NCBI RefSeq assembly: GCF_035920345.1
Contig: NZ_CP109149.1
Coordinates: 2,542,001-2,606,000, forward strand
DNA: 64,000 bases
Reading direction: 5' to 3'
Source: Nocardia vinacea
GTDB lineage: Bacteria; Actinomycetota; Actinomycetes; Mycobacteriales; Mycobacteriaceae
The notes beneath the pieces are model-generated. The model did no database searches, was not told the DNA's origin, and saw only the letters and a list, made by a program, of their open reading frames with translations. Each line of letters opens with the position of its first letter. Position 1 is the first letter of the stretch. The position numbers and the translations under genes were made by a program. Below, one piece after another: positions 35,884 through 43,783 of the stretch.

Positions 35884-36750
35884 ATGCGTGGTGCTATATC
35901 TGCACCGACCGCACGTGTCGTAGATGTCGTGGAGTTGCTGGCACGTCGCGGCAACGTGCGGCTCCGCTACAGCGACATCGCGCGCGAGTTGGATATGACC
36001 CTGGCCACCACGCATGCCATCTTGAAGACCCTGTGCGATCGCGGGTGGGTCACCCGCGATCCGGCCGGGAAGGCCTACGCGCTCGGACCCGGGCTCGCCG
36101 TCGTGGCAGCGGCGGTGAATACGCGCCCGTTCGTCGAGGCCGCGCGGGCCGCCGCGGGCCGCCTTACGGCCGAATTCGGTTATGCCGCATCGGTAACCGA
36201 GAAGGTCGCCGACTCGTTGGTGATCACCGCTTTCGAAGGCGGCGAGCGACCATGGCCCGGTGATCGCATCCCCTACGCGCCGCCGTTCGGCGCCGTGTTC
36301 GCGGCCTGGGACATCGCCGAGGAACGCCGCGCCTGGATCCAGCGGGCTGCGTCGACGAATACGGCGATCGCCGAGCGCCTGAACGAGGCGCTGAACAGGA
36401 TTCGCGGCCGCGGATTCGATGTGGACTACACCTCACCCGCTATCGGACAAGCCGCGAGCCTCATCGGCACGCTCGACACCGGCACGATCGCACTCCCATC
36501 GAACATCCAGGAGACTCTCGACCAGCTACGCGTGGAATTCACCACGCTCGGGTTTCCCGACGTCACCTCCGCCCAGCCCCACCCGGTATCCGCCATCACC
36601 GCGCCGGTACTCGACCCACAAGGACACGCGGCGCTGTTGCTCTCGGTCCACCCCCTCGGCGAACTCCCGCCGGAACAGACCGAGACCATCGGCCAACACC
36701 TGGTCCGGATAACGACCGCGATCACCGGCGTCGCCCGGTCCGAGGTCTGA
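35884..36750 (+). CDS. IclR-type helix-turn-helix regulator
   Basis: 288 aa. The N-terminal winged helix (RVVDVVELLARRGNVRLRYSDIARELDMTLATTHAILKTLCDRGWVTRDPAGKAYALGPGL) is IclR-like. The C-terminal part (PFVEAARAAAGRLTAEFGYAASVTEKV) fits an IclR effector domain but with a less typical sequence. GGGAAGGG precedes the ATG. By position it is the likely controller of the snoaL-mce operon and of the SnoaL pair at 36767-37725. Confidence 0.9.
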   Translation: MRGAISAPTARVVDVVELLARRGNVRLRYSDIARELDMTLATTHAILKTLCDRGWVTRDPAGKAYALGPGLAVVAAAVNTRPFVEAARAAAGRLTAEFGYAASVTEKVADSLVITAFEGGERPWPGDRIPYAPPFGAVFAAWDIAEERRAWIQRAASTNTAIAERLNEALNRIRGRGFDVDYTSPAIGQAASLIGTLDTGTIALPSNIQETLDQLRVEFTTLGFPDVTSAQPHPVSAITAPVLDPQGHAALLLSVHPLGELPPEQTETIGQHLVRITTAITGVARSEV

Positions 36751-36760
36751 CCGGGCGACG
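36729..36760. terminator. Bidirectional hairpin between iclR and the SnoaL pair
   Basis: CGTCGCCCGGTC (36729-36740) is perfectly inverted at 36749-36760 with an 8-nt loop. It spans the iclR stop codon and faces the convergent SnoaL stop at 36767. Confidence 0.7.
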
Positions 36761-36766
36761 CGGTCC

Positions 36767-37315
36767 TCACATGCCGAACAGTTTCTCCTCCGCGAGCGGA
36801 TCGAGGTAGAGGCGGGTGAGTTTGGAGCTTTTGATGCGCCAGCGGTCACCGTCGAATGCGTAGGTTTCGTGGTAGTGCCCGAATCCGATGACTCGTACGT
36901 TGCCGGGAAAAATCAGCAGATCCTGCAACGCCCACACCCCGGTCGCGGCACTCGGTGACTGCACCTCGATTTCGGGCATATGCCCCTGGTGGACGGTCTG
37001 GGCAGCACCGATGGTCAGCTTCAGATAGGTGATGAAGGCATCATCGCCGACCGTGACGATTCCGGCCGAGCCGGTCGTGTCGATCACGACATCGGGCATC
37101 ACCTGCTGCTTCAGCAGATCCCAGTCCTTGGTATCCACCGCCCGGAAATAGCGCGCCTTGACCTGCTTGATCGCGGCAACGGCCGCTACCGCGGCCGCAG
37201 GGTCCAGCGGCGCCGCATCACCCGGGTCCGCAGATACACGTGCCGACACCGCTGCAGCCAGACCGAAGGCGGCCGCCCCGGTCCCGATCATGAAGGCTCG
37301 CCGCGTATAGGTCAT
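36767..37315 (-). CDS. SnoaL/NTF2-like protein with Tat signal
   Basis: 182 aa. The N-terminus has a twin-arginine signal (YTRRAFMIGTGAAAFGLAAAV), so the protein is probably exported folded. The mature part is an NTF2-like domain (IKQVKARYFRAVDTKDWDLLKQQVMPDVVIDT, then HQGHMPEIEV, then IGFGHYHETYAFDGDRWRIKSSKLTRLYLD) closely related to the neighbouring 37312 gene. The ATG at 37315 overlaps the stop of that gene by 4 bp. A small-molecule enzyme or binding protein is likely; substrate unknown. Confidence 0.9.
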   Translation of the reverse strand: MTYTRRAFMIGTGAAAFGLAAAVSARVSADPGDAAPLDPAAAVAAVAAIKQVKARYFRAVDTKDWDLLKQQVMPDVVIDTTGSAGIVTVGDDAFITYLKLTIGAAQTVHQGHMPEIEVQSPSAATGVWALQDLLIFPGNVRVIGFGHYHETYAFDGDRWRIKSSKLTRLYLDPLAEEKLFGM

Positions 37316-37725
37316 GACTGGTCCGCCTGTAGGCGAATCGATTTGATGCCCGTGATCACCCATCGGCCGTTACGAATGCCGTAGGTGTCGTTGTGGTGGC
37401 CGAATGCCAGGAAGCGTTTGCCGTCCGTCTTGACCAGCAGCACCTGCACCGCCCATGTTCCGGTCGCCGCGCCCGCGGCGGTGATCGCGATTTCGGGCAT
37501 GTGCCCATGATGGACCGTCACCCCGTCGCCGTAATCGCGTTGCAGCGCAGCCACGTAGTTCGACGCACCCGTGACACGGGTACCACCCAGCGCCGTCGTG
37601 TCCACATCGATGTCATCAGCGAGGACGGAGCCGAATGCCGCCCAGTCCTTGGTATCGAGACTGCGGAAATAACGCGCCTTCAGCGACTCGATCGCATTGA
37701 TCGCCTGCAGTATGTCCGGATCCAC
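37312..37725 (-). CDS. SnoaL/NTF2-like protein
   Basis: 137 aa from a GTG at 37725, chosen because AGGA lies 6 nt upstream and the first residues (DPDILQAINAIESLKARYFRSLDTKDW) match the paralogues. The longer frame to 37905 would run through the operator. It shares GHMPEI, FGHHNDTY and WVITGIKSIRL with the 36767 protein, indicating a tandem duplication. First gene of the two-gene operon. Confidence 0.88.
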   Translation of the reverse strand: MDPDILQAINAIESLKARYFRSLDTKDWAAFGSVLADDIDVDTTALGGTRVTGASNYVAALQRDYGDGVTVHHGHMPEIAITAAGAATGTWAVQVLLVKTDGKRFLAFGHHNDTYGIRNGRWVITGIKSIRLQADQS

Positions 37726-37810
37726 CGCTGTTCCTACTCTTCCTGTTGTCGACGATCGCGACTGCGGCACCGTCGTGAAGAAATTCCAGCGGCAGAGCAT
37801 GCAACGATCA

Positions 37811-37850
37811 TTATCGACTATTCGATATCTAACATCGAATAGTTGACAGA
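37811..37850. promoter_or_regulatory. Second IclR-type operator pair
   Basis: TTATCGACTATTCGATAT (37811-37828) matches 16 of 18 positions of the palindrome at 35811. A second half-site, ACATCGAATAGTTGACA, follows in inverted order relative to the 35.8 kb pair. It lies about 85 bp upstream of the GTG at 37725. Confidence 0.7.
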
Positions 37851-38099
37851 ACCTTAGGCGGGCCGGTGAAAACGCGTCAAGCCCAAGTACTCGCCGCTCC
37901 GTCACTCACCGACGGCGACGGCGCGCACCCGGGTGAAGTCTTCGACCAGGAAGTCGGCCTCGACGCCATCCGGCGGCACCGAGCCGTGGACACACGCCAG
38001 CCCCCGAAGCCACGTCCCTCGGCGGGAGCTGCTCAAATCGATCCGGCAGGGTCGGGGACGTACCAGGTGCGATGCGGCGCAGGGCCGGACCGCACGAGG

Positions 38100-38255
38100 C
38101 TAGGTCGGAATGGCGCCGAGTTGTTGCATCTGGGCGAAGACGTCGACGACTCCCCAGATCTCAGCAATTCGGCCGTCGACGAAGCGGACAATGAGATCTC
38201 GTTGTAGGTGACGGATCTACCGGTTGGCGGCAGGCCCCGGTAGTCGCTCCTGGTG
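38100..38255 (-). pseudogene. Frameshifted remnant of a SnoaL-like ester cyclase
   Basis: One frame gives DYRGLPPTGRSVTYNE. After a shift near 38195 the next frame gives RDLIVRFVDGRIAEIWGVVDVFAQMQQLGAIPT followed by a stop. Joined, these are the C-terminal third of a SnoaL-type ester cyclase (PPTGR and the RF-D-GRIAE-W--D elements). The N-terminal part has been lost where the sigJ gene now ends. Confidence 0.65.
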
Positions 38256-38267
38256 GGTTCCGGTCGG

Positions 38268-39161
38268 CTACCGGCTGATCTGACGCGGAACCACCGTGGC
38301 AAGTTTGTCCGGATTGCGGATGGCGTAGAAGTTGGTGATCTTGCCGTCGATGATCTCCATCAGGAAGACGCCTTCCAGGCGGTCGTCGCTGTGGACGGCC
38401 ATCGCAGGCGCGTTGTTGCAGTTGACCATCTCGATCCGCAGGTTCGGCGTCTTCCTCGCCCGATGGAACAGGTCCATAAGGCGCGCGGCCACCTTTTCCG
38501 CGCCCACCACCGGCCGGCGTGCCGCGATGGCCTTGCCGCCGCTGTCGGCGGTCCAGGTGGCGTCCGGTGCGAGCAGCGAGAGCAGCGCCTGCGTGTCACC
38601 GGTGGCCGCCGCTGTCATGAACTGCTGCGTGATCTGCGCGATCTTCGCCGCGTCGACGGGTTCGAAGCGTTTGCGACGCGCCTGCACGTGTGAGCGGGCG
38701 CGATGCGCCACCTGGCGCACCGTCATCACGGATTTGCCTACCGCTGCGGCGATGTCGTCGTAATCGAAGCCGAACACCTCGCGCAGCACGAACACCGCAC
38801 GCTCATCGGGCGTGAGTGTTTCGAGCAGCACCAGCATCGCCATCGACACCGACTCGGCGAGCACCACGTCAGCCGATGCGTCGTGCTCGTCGAGCAGCAG
38901 CGGCTCGGGCAGCCACGGTCCGATGTAGTCCTCGCGGCGGCGCGCGCCGGCCCGTACGGCGTTGAGCGCCTGACGGGTCACCAGCCGTGCCAGATACGAC
39001 TTGGTGTCGCGCACCGTCGCGAGGTTCACCTCGGCCCACCGCAGATAGCTGTCCTGCAGCACGTCGTCGGATTCGGTTGCCGAGCCGAGGATTTCGTAGA
39101 CGATCGTGAACAGCAGCGGCCGCAGCACGGTGAATCGCTCGGCATGCTCGTCGGTCATCAT
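38268..39161 (-). CDS. sigJ: ECF sigma factor of the SigJ family
   Basis: 297 aa. Sigma region 2 (LLFTIVYEILGSATESDDVLQDSYLRW), region 4 (LTPDERAVFVLREVFGFDYDDIAAAVGKSVMTVRQVAHRARSHVQA) and a C-terminal SnoaL-like domain (TGDTQALLSLLAPDATWTADSGGKA, to FYAIRNPDKL) give the SigJ/ECF41 architecture. In this family the fused domain replaces a classical anti-sigma factor. The start overlaps the stop of the flavoprotein gene, and an FAD-dependent partner is typical of the family. Confidence 0.93.
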   Translation of the reverse strand: MMTDEHAERFTVLRPLLFTIVYEILGSATESDDVLQDSYLRWAEVNLATVRDTKSYLARLVTRQALNAVRAGARRREDYIGPWLPEPLLLDEHDASADVVLAESVSMAMLVLLETLTPDERAVFVLREVFGFDYDDIAAAVGKSVMTVRQVAHRARSHVQARRKRFEPVDAAKIAQITQQFMTAAATGDTQALLSLLAPDATWTADSGGKAIAARRPVVGAEKVAARLMDLFHRARKTPNLRIEMVNCNNAPAMAVHSDDRLEGVFLMEIIDGKITNFYAIRNPDKLATVVPRQISR

Positions 39162-40339
39162 CACGATGTAACCATTGGTGCAGAGGCCGACCGCTCGGGA
39201 CGCGGACCGCCCTTGGGCCAGATCAGCGAACCCGGCTTGCGGGCCTCCCGACGTATCTTCCACACCGCGACCTTGCAGGTCATCTCCTTGATTCTCGCGC
39301 CCATGCGGCCGCCGATATAGAGGTTCACCGCGATGTCGTCTTTGCGGGCGAGCTGTCGGATGCCGACGCGACGGCCGAGGCTGACGCACGCCCCCGTGAG
39401 GGCCAGGTCGAGCATCGCGGGTTCGGCCCCCGCGATGTGACTCAGCACGGTATCGGCGGCCTGCGCCCCGAGCGGCCCCGCGCCCTGGCAGCTCATCCGC
39501 AGTGGCTGGCCCGACGGTGCGGCGGCGTCGCCCGTCGCCACAATGCGGTCGTCGTCGATACTGGTCAGCGTCTCGTCGGTGAGCAGCCGGCCCAGCGCGT
39601 CGGTCTGCAGCCCGCTCTCGGCCGCCAACTCCGGCACGCCGAAACCCGTTGTCCAGATGGTGAGTTCGCTCGGACGCACCGCACCGTCGGCGAAGACGAC
39701 CGCATCCGGCCTGACCTCGGTCACCACGTCGGCCTCGAGCACGGCGACACCGTGCCGCGACAGCCACTTGCCGACGTACCGGCGACCCGGCGCACTCAGC
39801 GACGGCATCAGGGTTCCGCCACACACCAGCGTGACCGTGCGTCCCTGTTCGGCCAGTTCGGCGGCCGTCTCGATGCCGGTCGGTCCGCCGCCGACCACGG
39901 TGACCGGAGCAGCGAGCGGCAACTCGTCCAGCCTGGCACGCACCCGCTGCGCGGACTCGAATTCAGCGATGGGGAAAGCGAACTCGGCCGCGCCGGACAC
40001 CGACGGTATCGCCGCAGTGCTACCGACCGCGTAGATGACGTGGTCATAGTCCAGCACGCGCCCCGACGCCAACCGCACCATACGGGCAGCGGCGTCGATC
40101 CGCGTGGCACTGTCGACAACCAACCGGATACCGTCGCCGAGGAGCGTGCCATAGTCGATCGTCGTATCACCGGTCCCGGCCACGAACTGGTGCAGCCGGA
40201 CTCGGTCGACGAACTCCGAGCGTGGATTGACCAGCGTGATATCGACATCGGTGCGCATCCGTAGATGGTTGGCCGCGAGCGTCCCGGCGTAACCGCCGCC
40301 GATGACGACGACCTTGTGGAGTGTGTCGTGTTCAGTCAT
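39161..40339 (-). CDS. FAD-dependent oxidoreductase (NDH-2-like), SigJ partner
   Basis: 392 aa. FAD motif VVVIGGGYAGTLAANHL at residues about 10-26, NAD motif VVGGGPTGIETAAELA at about 152, and the C-terminal FAD contact TGDAAA. The organisation is of the pyridine-nucleotide-disulfide / NDH-2-like fold without a CxxC redox pair. It is the first gene of a two-gene operon with sigJ. A small inverted repeat (GTGACG-TG-CGTCAC, 40385-40398) lies 46 bp upstream of the start. Confidence 0.92.
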   Translation of the reverse strand: MTEHDTLHKVVVIGGGYAGTLAANHLRMRTDVDITLVNPRSEFVDRVRLHQFVAGTGDTTIDYGTLLGDGIRLVVDSATRIDAAARMVRLASGRVLDYDHVIYAVGSTAAIPSVSGAAEFAFPIAEFESAQRVRARLDELPLAAPVTVVGGGPTGIETAAELAEQGRTVTLVCGGTLMPSLSAPGRRYVGKWLSRHGVAVLEADVVTEVRPDAVVFADGAVRPSELTIWTTGFGVPELAAESGLQTDALGRLLTDETLTSIDDDRIVATGDAAAPSGQPLRMSCQGAGPLGAQAADTVLSHIAGAEPAMLDLALTGACVSLGRRVGIRQLARKDDIAVNLYIGGRMGARIKEMTCKVAVWKIRREARKPGSLIWPKGGPRPERSASAPMVTS

Positions 40340-40806
40340 GCCCTAGAGACACCGCGGACCGCCGAAACATGACACCGAGATGACGTGACGTGCGTCACTT
40401 CACTCGAGGGCGCGATACGCCGACCATCCCCGGATATCCGGGCCGGCACCAGCCACGGACCGCGAGAACCATTGCGGCATGCAAAGACAAACTGCCGACT
40501 TCCGTGGGCCGGAAGGAACGCCTGGTTGCTCCAGCGCACAGCGACCGCGGATCTCAGGGCAATCGGATTGGTGATGGGGCAGTCGGATCGAAGCCGATCA
40601 TGGAGCAGATTCGATCGATTTCGGTGTGCGGGTACGCAGTTCTTCGATCTTCCGTATACCCCGCGATGCGGCACCACCCCACCGTACCTGAGGCTCGAGG
40701 CTCATTCCTCGAACCGCCGCAGCCGAGACACGATGCGGCTCAGCACATCCCGCCGTGATCGCAGGGCTAGGCGTGCGCGGATGCGAACCACGACATCTCA
40801 ATTTCA
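40340..40806. other. Region without a gene
   Basis: No frame has convincing coding content. The only notable structure is the inverted repeat GTGACG-TG-CGTCAC at 40385-40398, near the expected promoter of the flavoprotein operon. Confidence 0.4.
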
Positions 40807-40862
40807 TTGGCGCAACCAATGAAAACCTGTATAGTTGGCGATGCCAATGTTGGCACTACCAA
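40807..40862 (+). promoter_or_regulatory. Promoter with three TTGG-N5-CCAA sites
   Basis: TTGGCG (40807-40812), a 17-bp spacer and TATAGT (40830-40835) form a good vegetative-type promoter. TTGG-N5-CCAA occurs three times: 40807-40819, 40835-40847 and 40850-40862. Site 1 overlaps the -35 and site 2 begins at the -10, an arrangement expected for repression. Confidence 0.7.
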
Positions 40863-40876
40863 CGAAAGAGGATGTC

Positions 40877-41287
40877 ATGTCCACGGATACTCTGATCGCC
40901 GACCGTATCGAAATCGCCGACCTGTTCACCCGCTTCGCTCGCCTGCTCGACGAGGTTCGGTACGAGGATGTCGACACCGTCTTCACCGACGATGTGGAGG
41001 TCCACTCGCCGCGAATCCAAGTCCGCGGCATCGACAAGGTCACCGACTTCATGCGGCAGTCTCAGGTCGAGGGCGAACTCACTCAGCACACGACGACTGA
41101 TCTGCTGGTGAAGCTCGACGGCGACCAAGCGGCGGCCTCGGCGAACTCGCTCGTGTACTACTACCGAGACGGTCAACCGCCCCACCAAACCGGCGGCCTG
41201 CGACTGGCCGGCACCGCAGTGCGGACCTCGGCGGGCTGGCGACTCCGCGAAGCCCGCATCATGCTCGCCTGGATGCGCAAGGACTGA
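40877..41287 (+). CDS. SnoaL/NTF2-like protein
   Basis: 136 aa single NTF2-like domain (ADRIEIADLFTRFARLLDEVRYEDVDTVFTDDVEVHS, then LVYYYRDGQPPHQTGGLRLAGTAVRTSAGWRLREARIMLAW). The ATG at 40877 has AGAGGATGTC upstream and follows a strong promoter with a triple operator. Monocistronic. Function unknown; the family includes small cyclases, isomerases and binding proteins. Confidence 0.88.
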   Translation: MSTDTLIADRIEIADLFTRFARLLDEVRYEDVDTVFTDDVEVHSPRIQVRGIDKVTDFMRQSQVEGELTQHTTTDLLVKLDGDQAAASANSLVYYYRDGQPPHQTGGLRLAGTAVRTSAGWRLREARIMLAWMRKD

Positions 41288-41379
41288 TCTCGAAAGGCCG
41301 GACAGGCCTTGCCTTTAGACCCACCGACACCACCGGCGTGTCGGTAAGTATTCAGACAACTTCACGGCACAATCAGCGC

Positions 41380-42279
41380 ATGCTGCTCAGCCGAAGATCG
41401 TTGCTGGCGTTGACTGCCGCGCTGCCCGCCGCCGGGCACGCGGCAGCGACACAGCGACCACGTTCGGTGCCGCGGTACACCATGACCGCATTCACCAATG
41501 ACAGCGAAACCGATCTGTATGTCTACGAATCCGACGATGCGATCACCTTCCGGCAGCTGTGCGGGCCCGCCTACCGTCCGCCGACGGGCCTGCTGCGCGA
41601 CCCCAGCGTCTTTCGCAATATCGATGGCTACTACTACCTGACCTACACCACCGGCTGGGAAGGGCGAACCATCGGTTTCGCCTACAGCGCGGACCGGATG
41701 AACTGGAGTCATCTCTACGACATCACGATGCCGCTACCCGGCGTGACATCGACCTGGGCGCCGGAATGGTTCATCGACACGGACCGAAGCATCAACGTCA
41801 TCGTGTCGCTCTCGGACGGCTATCGGTTCACACCGCACCTGATCACCGCCGAGTCGAGATTGCGCTCATGGAGCGTGCCGAGGCCGATGATCGGGCTGGC
41901 CCAGCCCGACAACACCTCCTACGGCTATATCGACACCACCGTGGTCCGCGCCGACCGGCGCTACTACGCGTTCACCAAGAACGAATCCACCAAATACATC
42001 GAACTCGCGGTCGCCGACCACCTGCTCGGCCCGTACACCTTTGTGGCGACCGACGATTGGGCCGGTTGGGGCACTCCCATCGAAGGACAGTGCGTCATCG
42101 CGCTGCCCGACGGCGGCTGGCGCATCTATTTCGACGCCTACACCGACCACCAATACTTCTACAGCGACTGCTACGACGACTTACGAACGTGGACAACTCC
42201 TCTCGAACTTCCTGAGATATCAGGTACGGTCCGCCATTTCACGGTCTTCCCGGAGTTCATCGAACAGCCCGATAGTTGA
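41380..42279 (+). CDS. Secreted GH43-like beta-propeller glycosidase
   Basis: About 299 aa. An N-terminal signal (LLSRRSLLALTAALPAAGHAA-A) has an RR that would allow Tat export. The body has repeated beta-propeller blades: RDPSVFRNIDGYYYLTYTTG, then TSTWAPEWFIDTDRSINVIVSL, then YGYIDTTVVRADRRYYAFTKNE, then IEGQCVIALPDGGWRIYFDAY. Asp in RDPSV and Glu in IEGQ fit GH43 catalytic residues. The likely substrate is a plant or fungal arabinan/xylan-type oligosaccharide, but this is inferred. A GTG 14 codons earlier is an alternative start. Confidence 0.8.
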   Translation: MLLSRRSLLALTAALPAAGHAAATQRPRSVPRYTMTAFTNDSETDLYVYESDDAITFRQLCGPAYRPPTGLLRDPSVFRNIDGYYYLTYTTGWEGRTIGFAYSADRMNWSHLYDITMPLPGVTSTWAPEWFIDTDRSINVIVSLSDGYRFTPHLITAESRLRSWSVPRPMIGLAQPDNTSYGYIDTTVVRADRRYYAFTKNESTKYIELAVADHLLGPYTFVATDDWAGWGTPIEGQCVIALPDGGWRIYFDAYTDHQYFYSDCYDDLRTWTTPLELPEISGTVRHFTVFPEFIEQPDS

Positions 42280-42316
42280 TCTCCACCTCGCCACGCATAA
42301 CGCCGAGCAAGCTGTG

Positions 42317-43111
42317 TCACGCGCGCCCGGTGGCACGGTCGAGCAGATGCGGGTCGTGTGCGTTGACGAGAAGAAGGTCCGGCTCGGCCATCGCCCACAA
42401 CTGGGCCAGCCGTTGGTGATTGGCCTGGACCTGCTTCCAATCGTGGGCGATGACGCGTTCCATCGCGGTGATCGCTTTGGGTGCGGTATCGGTGCCGTCG
42501 AGTTGGCCGTGGTGATAGAAGGAATCCCCGACATGCAGGATCCAACGGTCACCGGCATCGACGGCGACGGCGGCGTGACCACGGCTGTGGCCGGGCAGGT
42601 TGATCAGCACGATCCCGGCCGCGATATCGGTGAGTTCTTCGGCTCCCGGAAACCCGCGCCACGACTCACCCGCCGACGGCTCGTGCTCGACGAGCACCGG
42701 GCGGTGGGCGCGCTGCGCCGGGCGATAGCGCTCTCGTTCGATCAAGGTCCGTGGATGCTGGGCGGCGAAGGCTTCGGCACCCGTGAGATGCACTCGAGCC
42801 CAAGGGAAGTCGGCGAGACCACCGGTGTGGTCGGCATCGAAGTGGGTGAGCACGATATGCCGGACCTCGGCCGGATCGTATCCGAGTTGCCGGATCTGGT
42901 TGATCGCGGCTTCGTTCGGGTCGAAGGTGGGCCGGACGTAGAAGCGGGCGGGGCCGAAGCGCTCGCCAGGCGCTACGGCATCGCGTAGGCCCAGGCCCGA
43001 ATCGATCAGGACCAGACCACGATTGGTCTCGACGAGCAGGACGTGGCAGACCAATCCGCCGGGTGTGGCGGGTGGCCGCATCGTGCCGCAGTTGAGGTGG
43101 TGGACTTTCAT
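42317..43111 (-). CDS. MBL-fold metallo-hydrolase (lactonase-like)
   Basis: 264 aa. The metal motif reads THFDADHTGGL (H-x-D-x-D-H, a variant seen in several MBL hydrolases), with LPGHSRGH and HVGDSF downstream and a final H-D-P-H. The long loop before the HxDxDH motif is typical of lactonase-type members. It converges with the GH43-like gene. Substrate not assignable. Confidence 0.9.
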   Translation of the reverse strand: MKVHHLNCGTMRPPATPGGLVCHVLLVETNRGLVLIDSGLGLRDAVAPGERFGPARFYVRPTFDPNEAAINQIRQLGYDPAEVRHIVLTHFDADHTGGLADFPWARVHLTGAEAFAAQHPRTLIERERYRPAQRAHRPVLVEHEPSAGESWRGFPGAEELTDIAAGIVLINLPGHSRGHAAVAVDAGDRWILHVGDSFYHHGQLDGTDTAPKAITAMERVIAHDWKQVQANHQRLAQLWAMAEPDLLLVNAHDPHLLDRATGRA

Positions 43112-43206
43112 CCGCGTGCCGCTTTCATCTCATCCATGTGTTTGCGGTGACGTCAGCGCCGGCCGCGGTGAGCGCGAATGCGCGAGATTCCTTTCATCCG
43201 TTCGAA

Positions 43207-43767
43207 TCAGGCCGAGAGGTCGGCAGGTGCGGTGTCGACGAGCAGCCGATTCGGATTGCTCGACATAGCGAGCAATCCGCGCAGTGCGCGCAAGACCAGC
43301 GGCCACTTACGCGGGTAGCGCAGGTTCACGCCGCTGACGAGCTGTTTGAGCATCGACAGCGTGTCGAAGTAGATCCGCTCGACGATCAGGTTCTCGTTGT
43401 CGTCGAATACGAAGTACGCCGTCATCCGGGTGCGATGCCGGGAACCGGTGGCCGGAATGCCGCCGAGCGGCCCCAAATGTGTTCCGAGTAGCCAGAATTC
43501 GACAATGACCGCGTCGGCGCTGTGCCGCAGCGCGATGATCTCGTGGTCCTGATCGGGAAACGCGACGCGGGTGTCGTGGTAGTAGTCGCGGACCTCGGCG
43601 TCACCGTCATGGACGGTGAGCGTGGGAATGATCTCGTAATGCGGATGCGGGAACGTGGCCAGCACGTCGTCCCAGTCCTGGCGCACCTCGTCGTGGAAGT
43701 GATCGAGGACGAGTTTCTCGCGGGCGCGCAGCACCTCGGCGGATGGCACGGCAAAGCGGTCGGTCAT
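43207..43767 (-). CDS. SnoaL-like ester cyclase family protein
   Basis: 186 aa. NTF2-like fold with the ester-cyclase element GTHLGPLGGIPATG and YYHDTRVAFPDQDHEII. CAGGAGT lies 6 nt upstream of the ATG at 43767. It lies 16 bp after an MBL gene in the same direction, so the pair is probably one operon controlled by the divergent TetR regulator at 44965. The fold is shared with polyketide cyclases and aldol-type enzymes. Confidence 0.87.
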   Translation of the reverse strand: MTDRFAVPSAEVLRAREKLVLDHFHDEVRQDWDDVLATFPHPHYEIIPTLTVHDGDAEVRDYYHDTRVAFPDQDHEIIALRHSADAVIVEFWLLGTHLGPLGGIPATGSRHRTRMTAYFVFDDNENLIVERIYFDTLSMLKQLVSGVNLRYPRKWPLVLRALRGLLAMSSNPNRLLVDTAPADLSA

Positions 43768-43783
43768 GAAAACTCCTGCGGTA

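Noticed and set aside
37866..38207. 113-codon plus-strand frame
   Set aside because: It overlaps the decayed SnoaL-like ester cyclase readable on the minus strand and has no ribosome site or family features.
40598..40819. 73-codon minus-strand frame upstream of the triple-operator promoter
   Set aside because: Low-complexity Arg/Pro/Ser-rich translation without a ribosome site, running into the operator sites.
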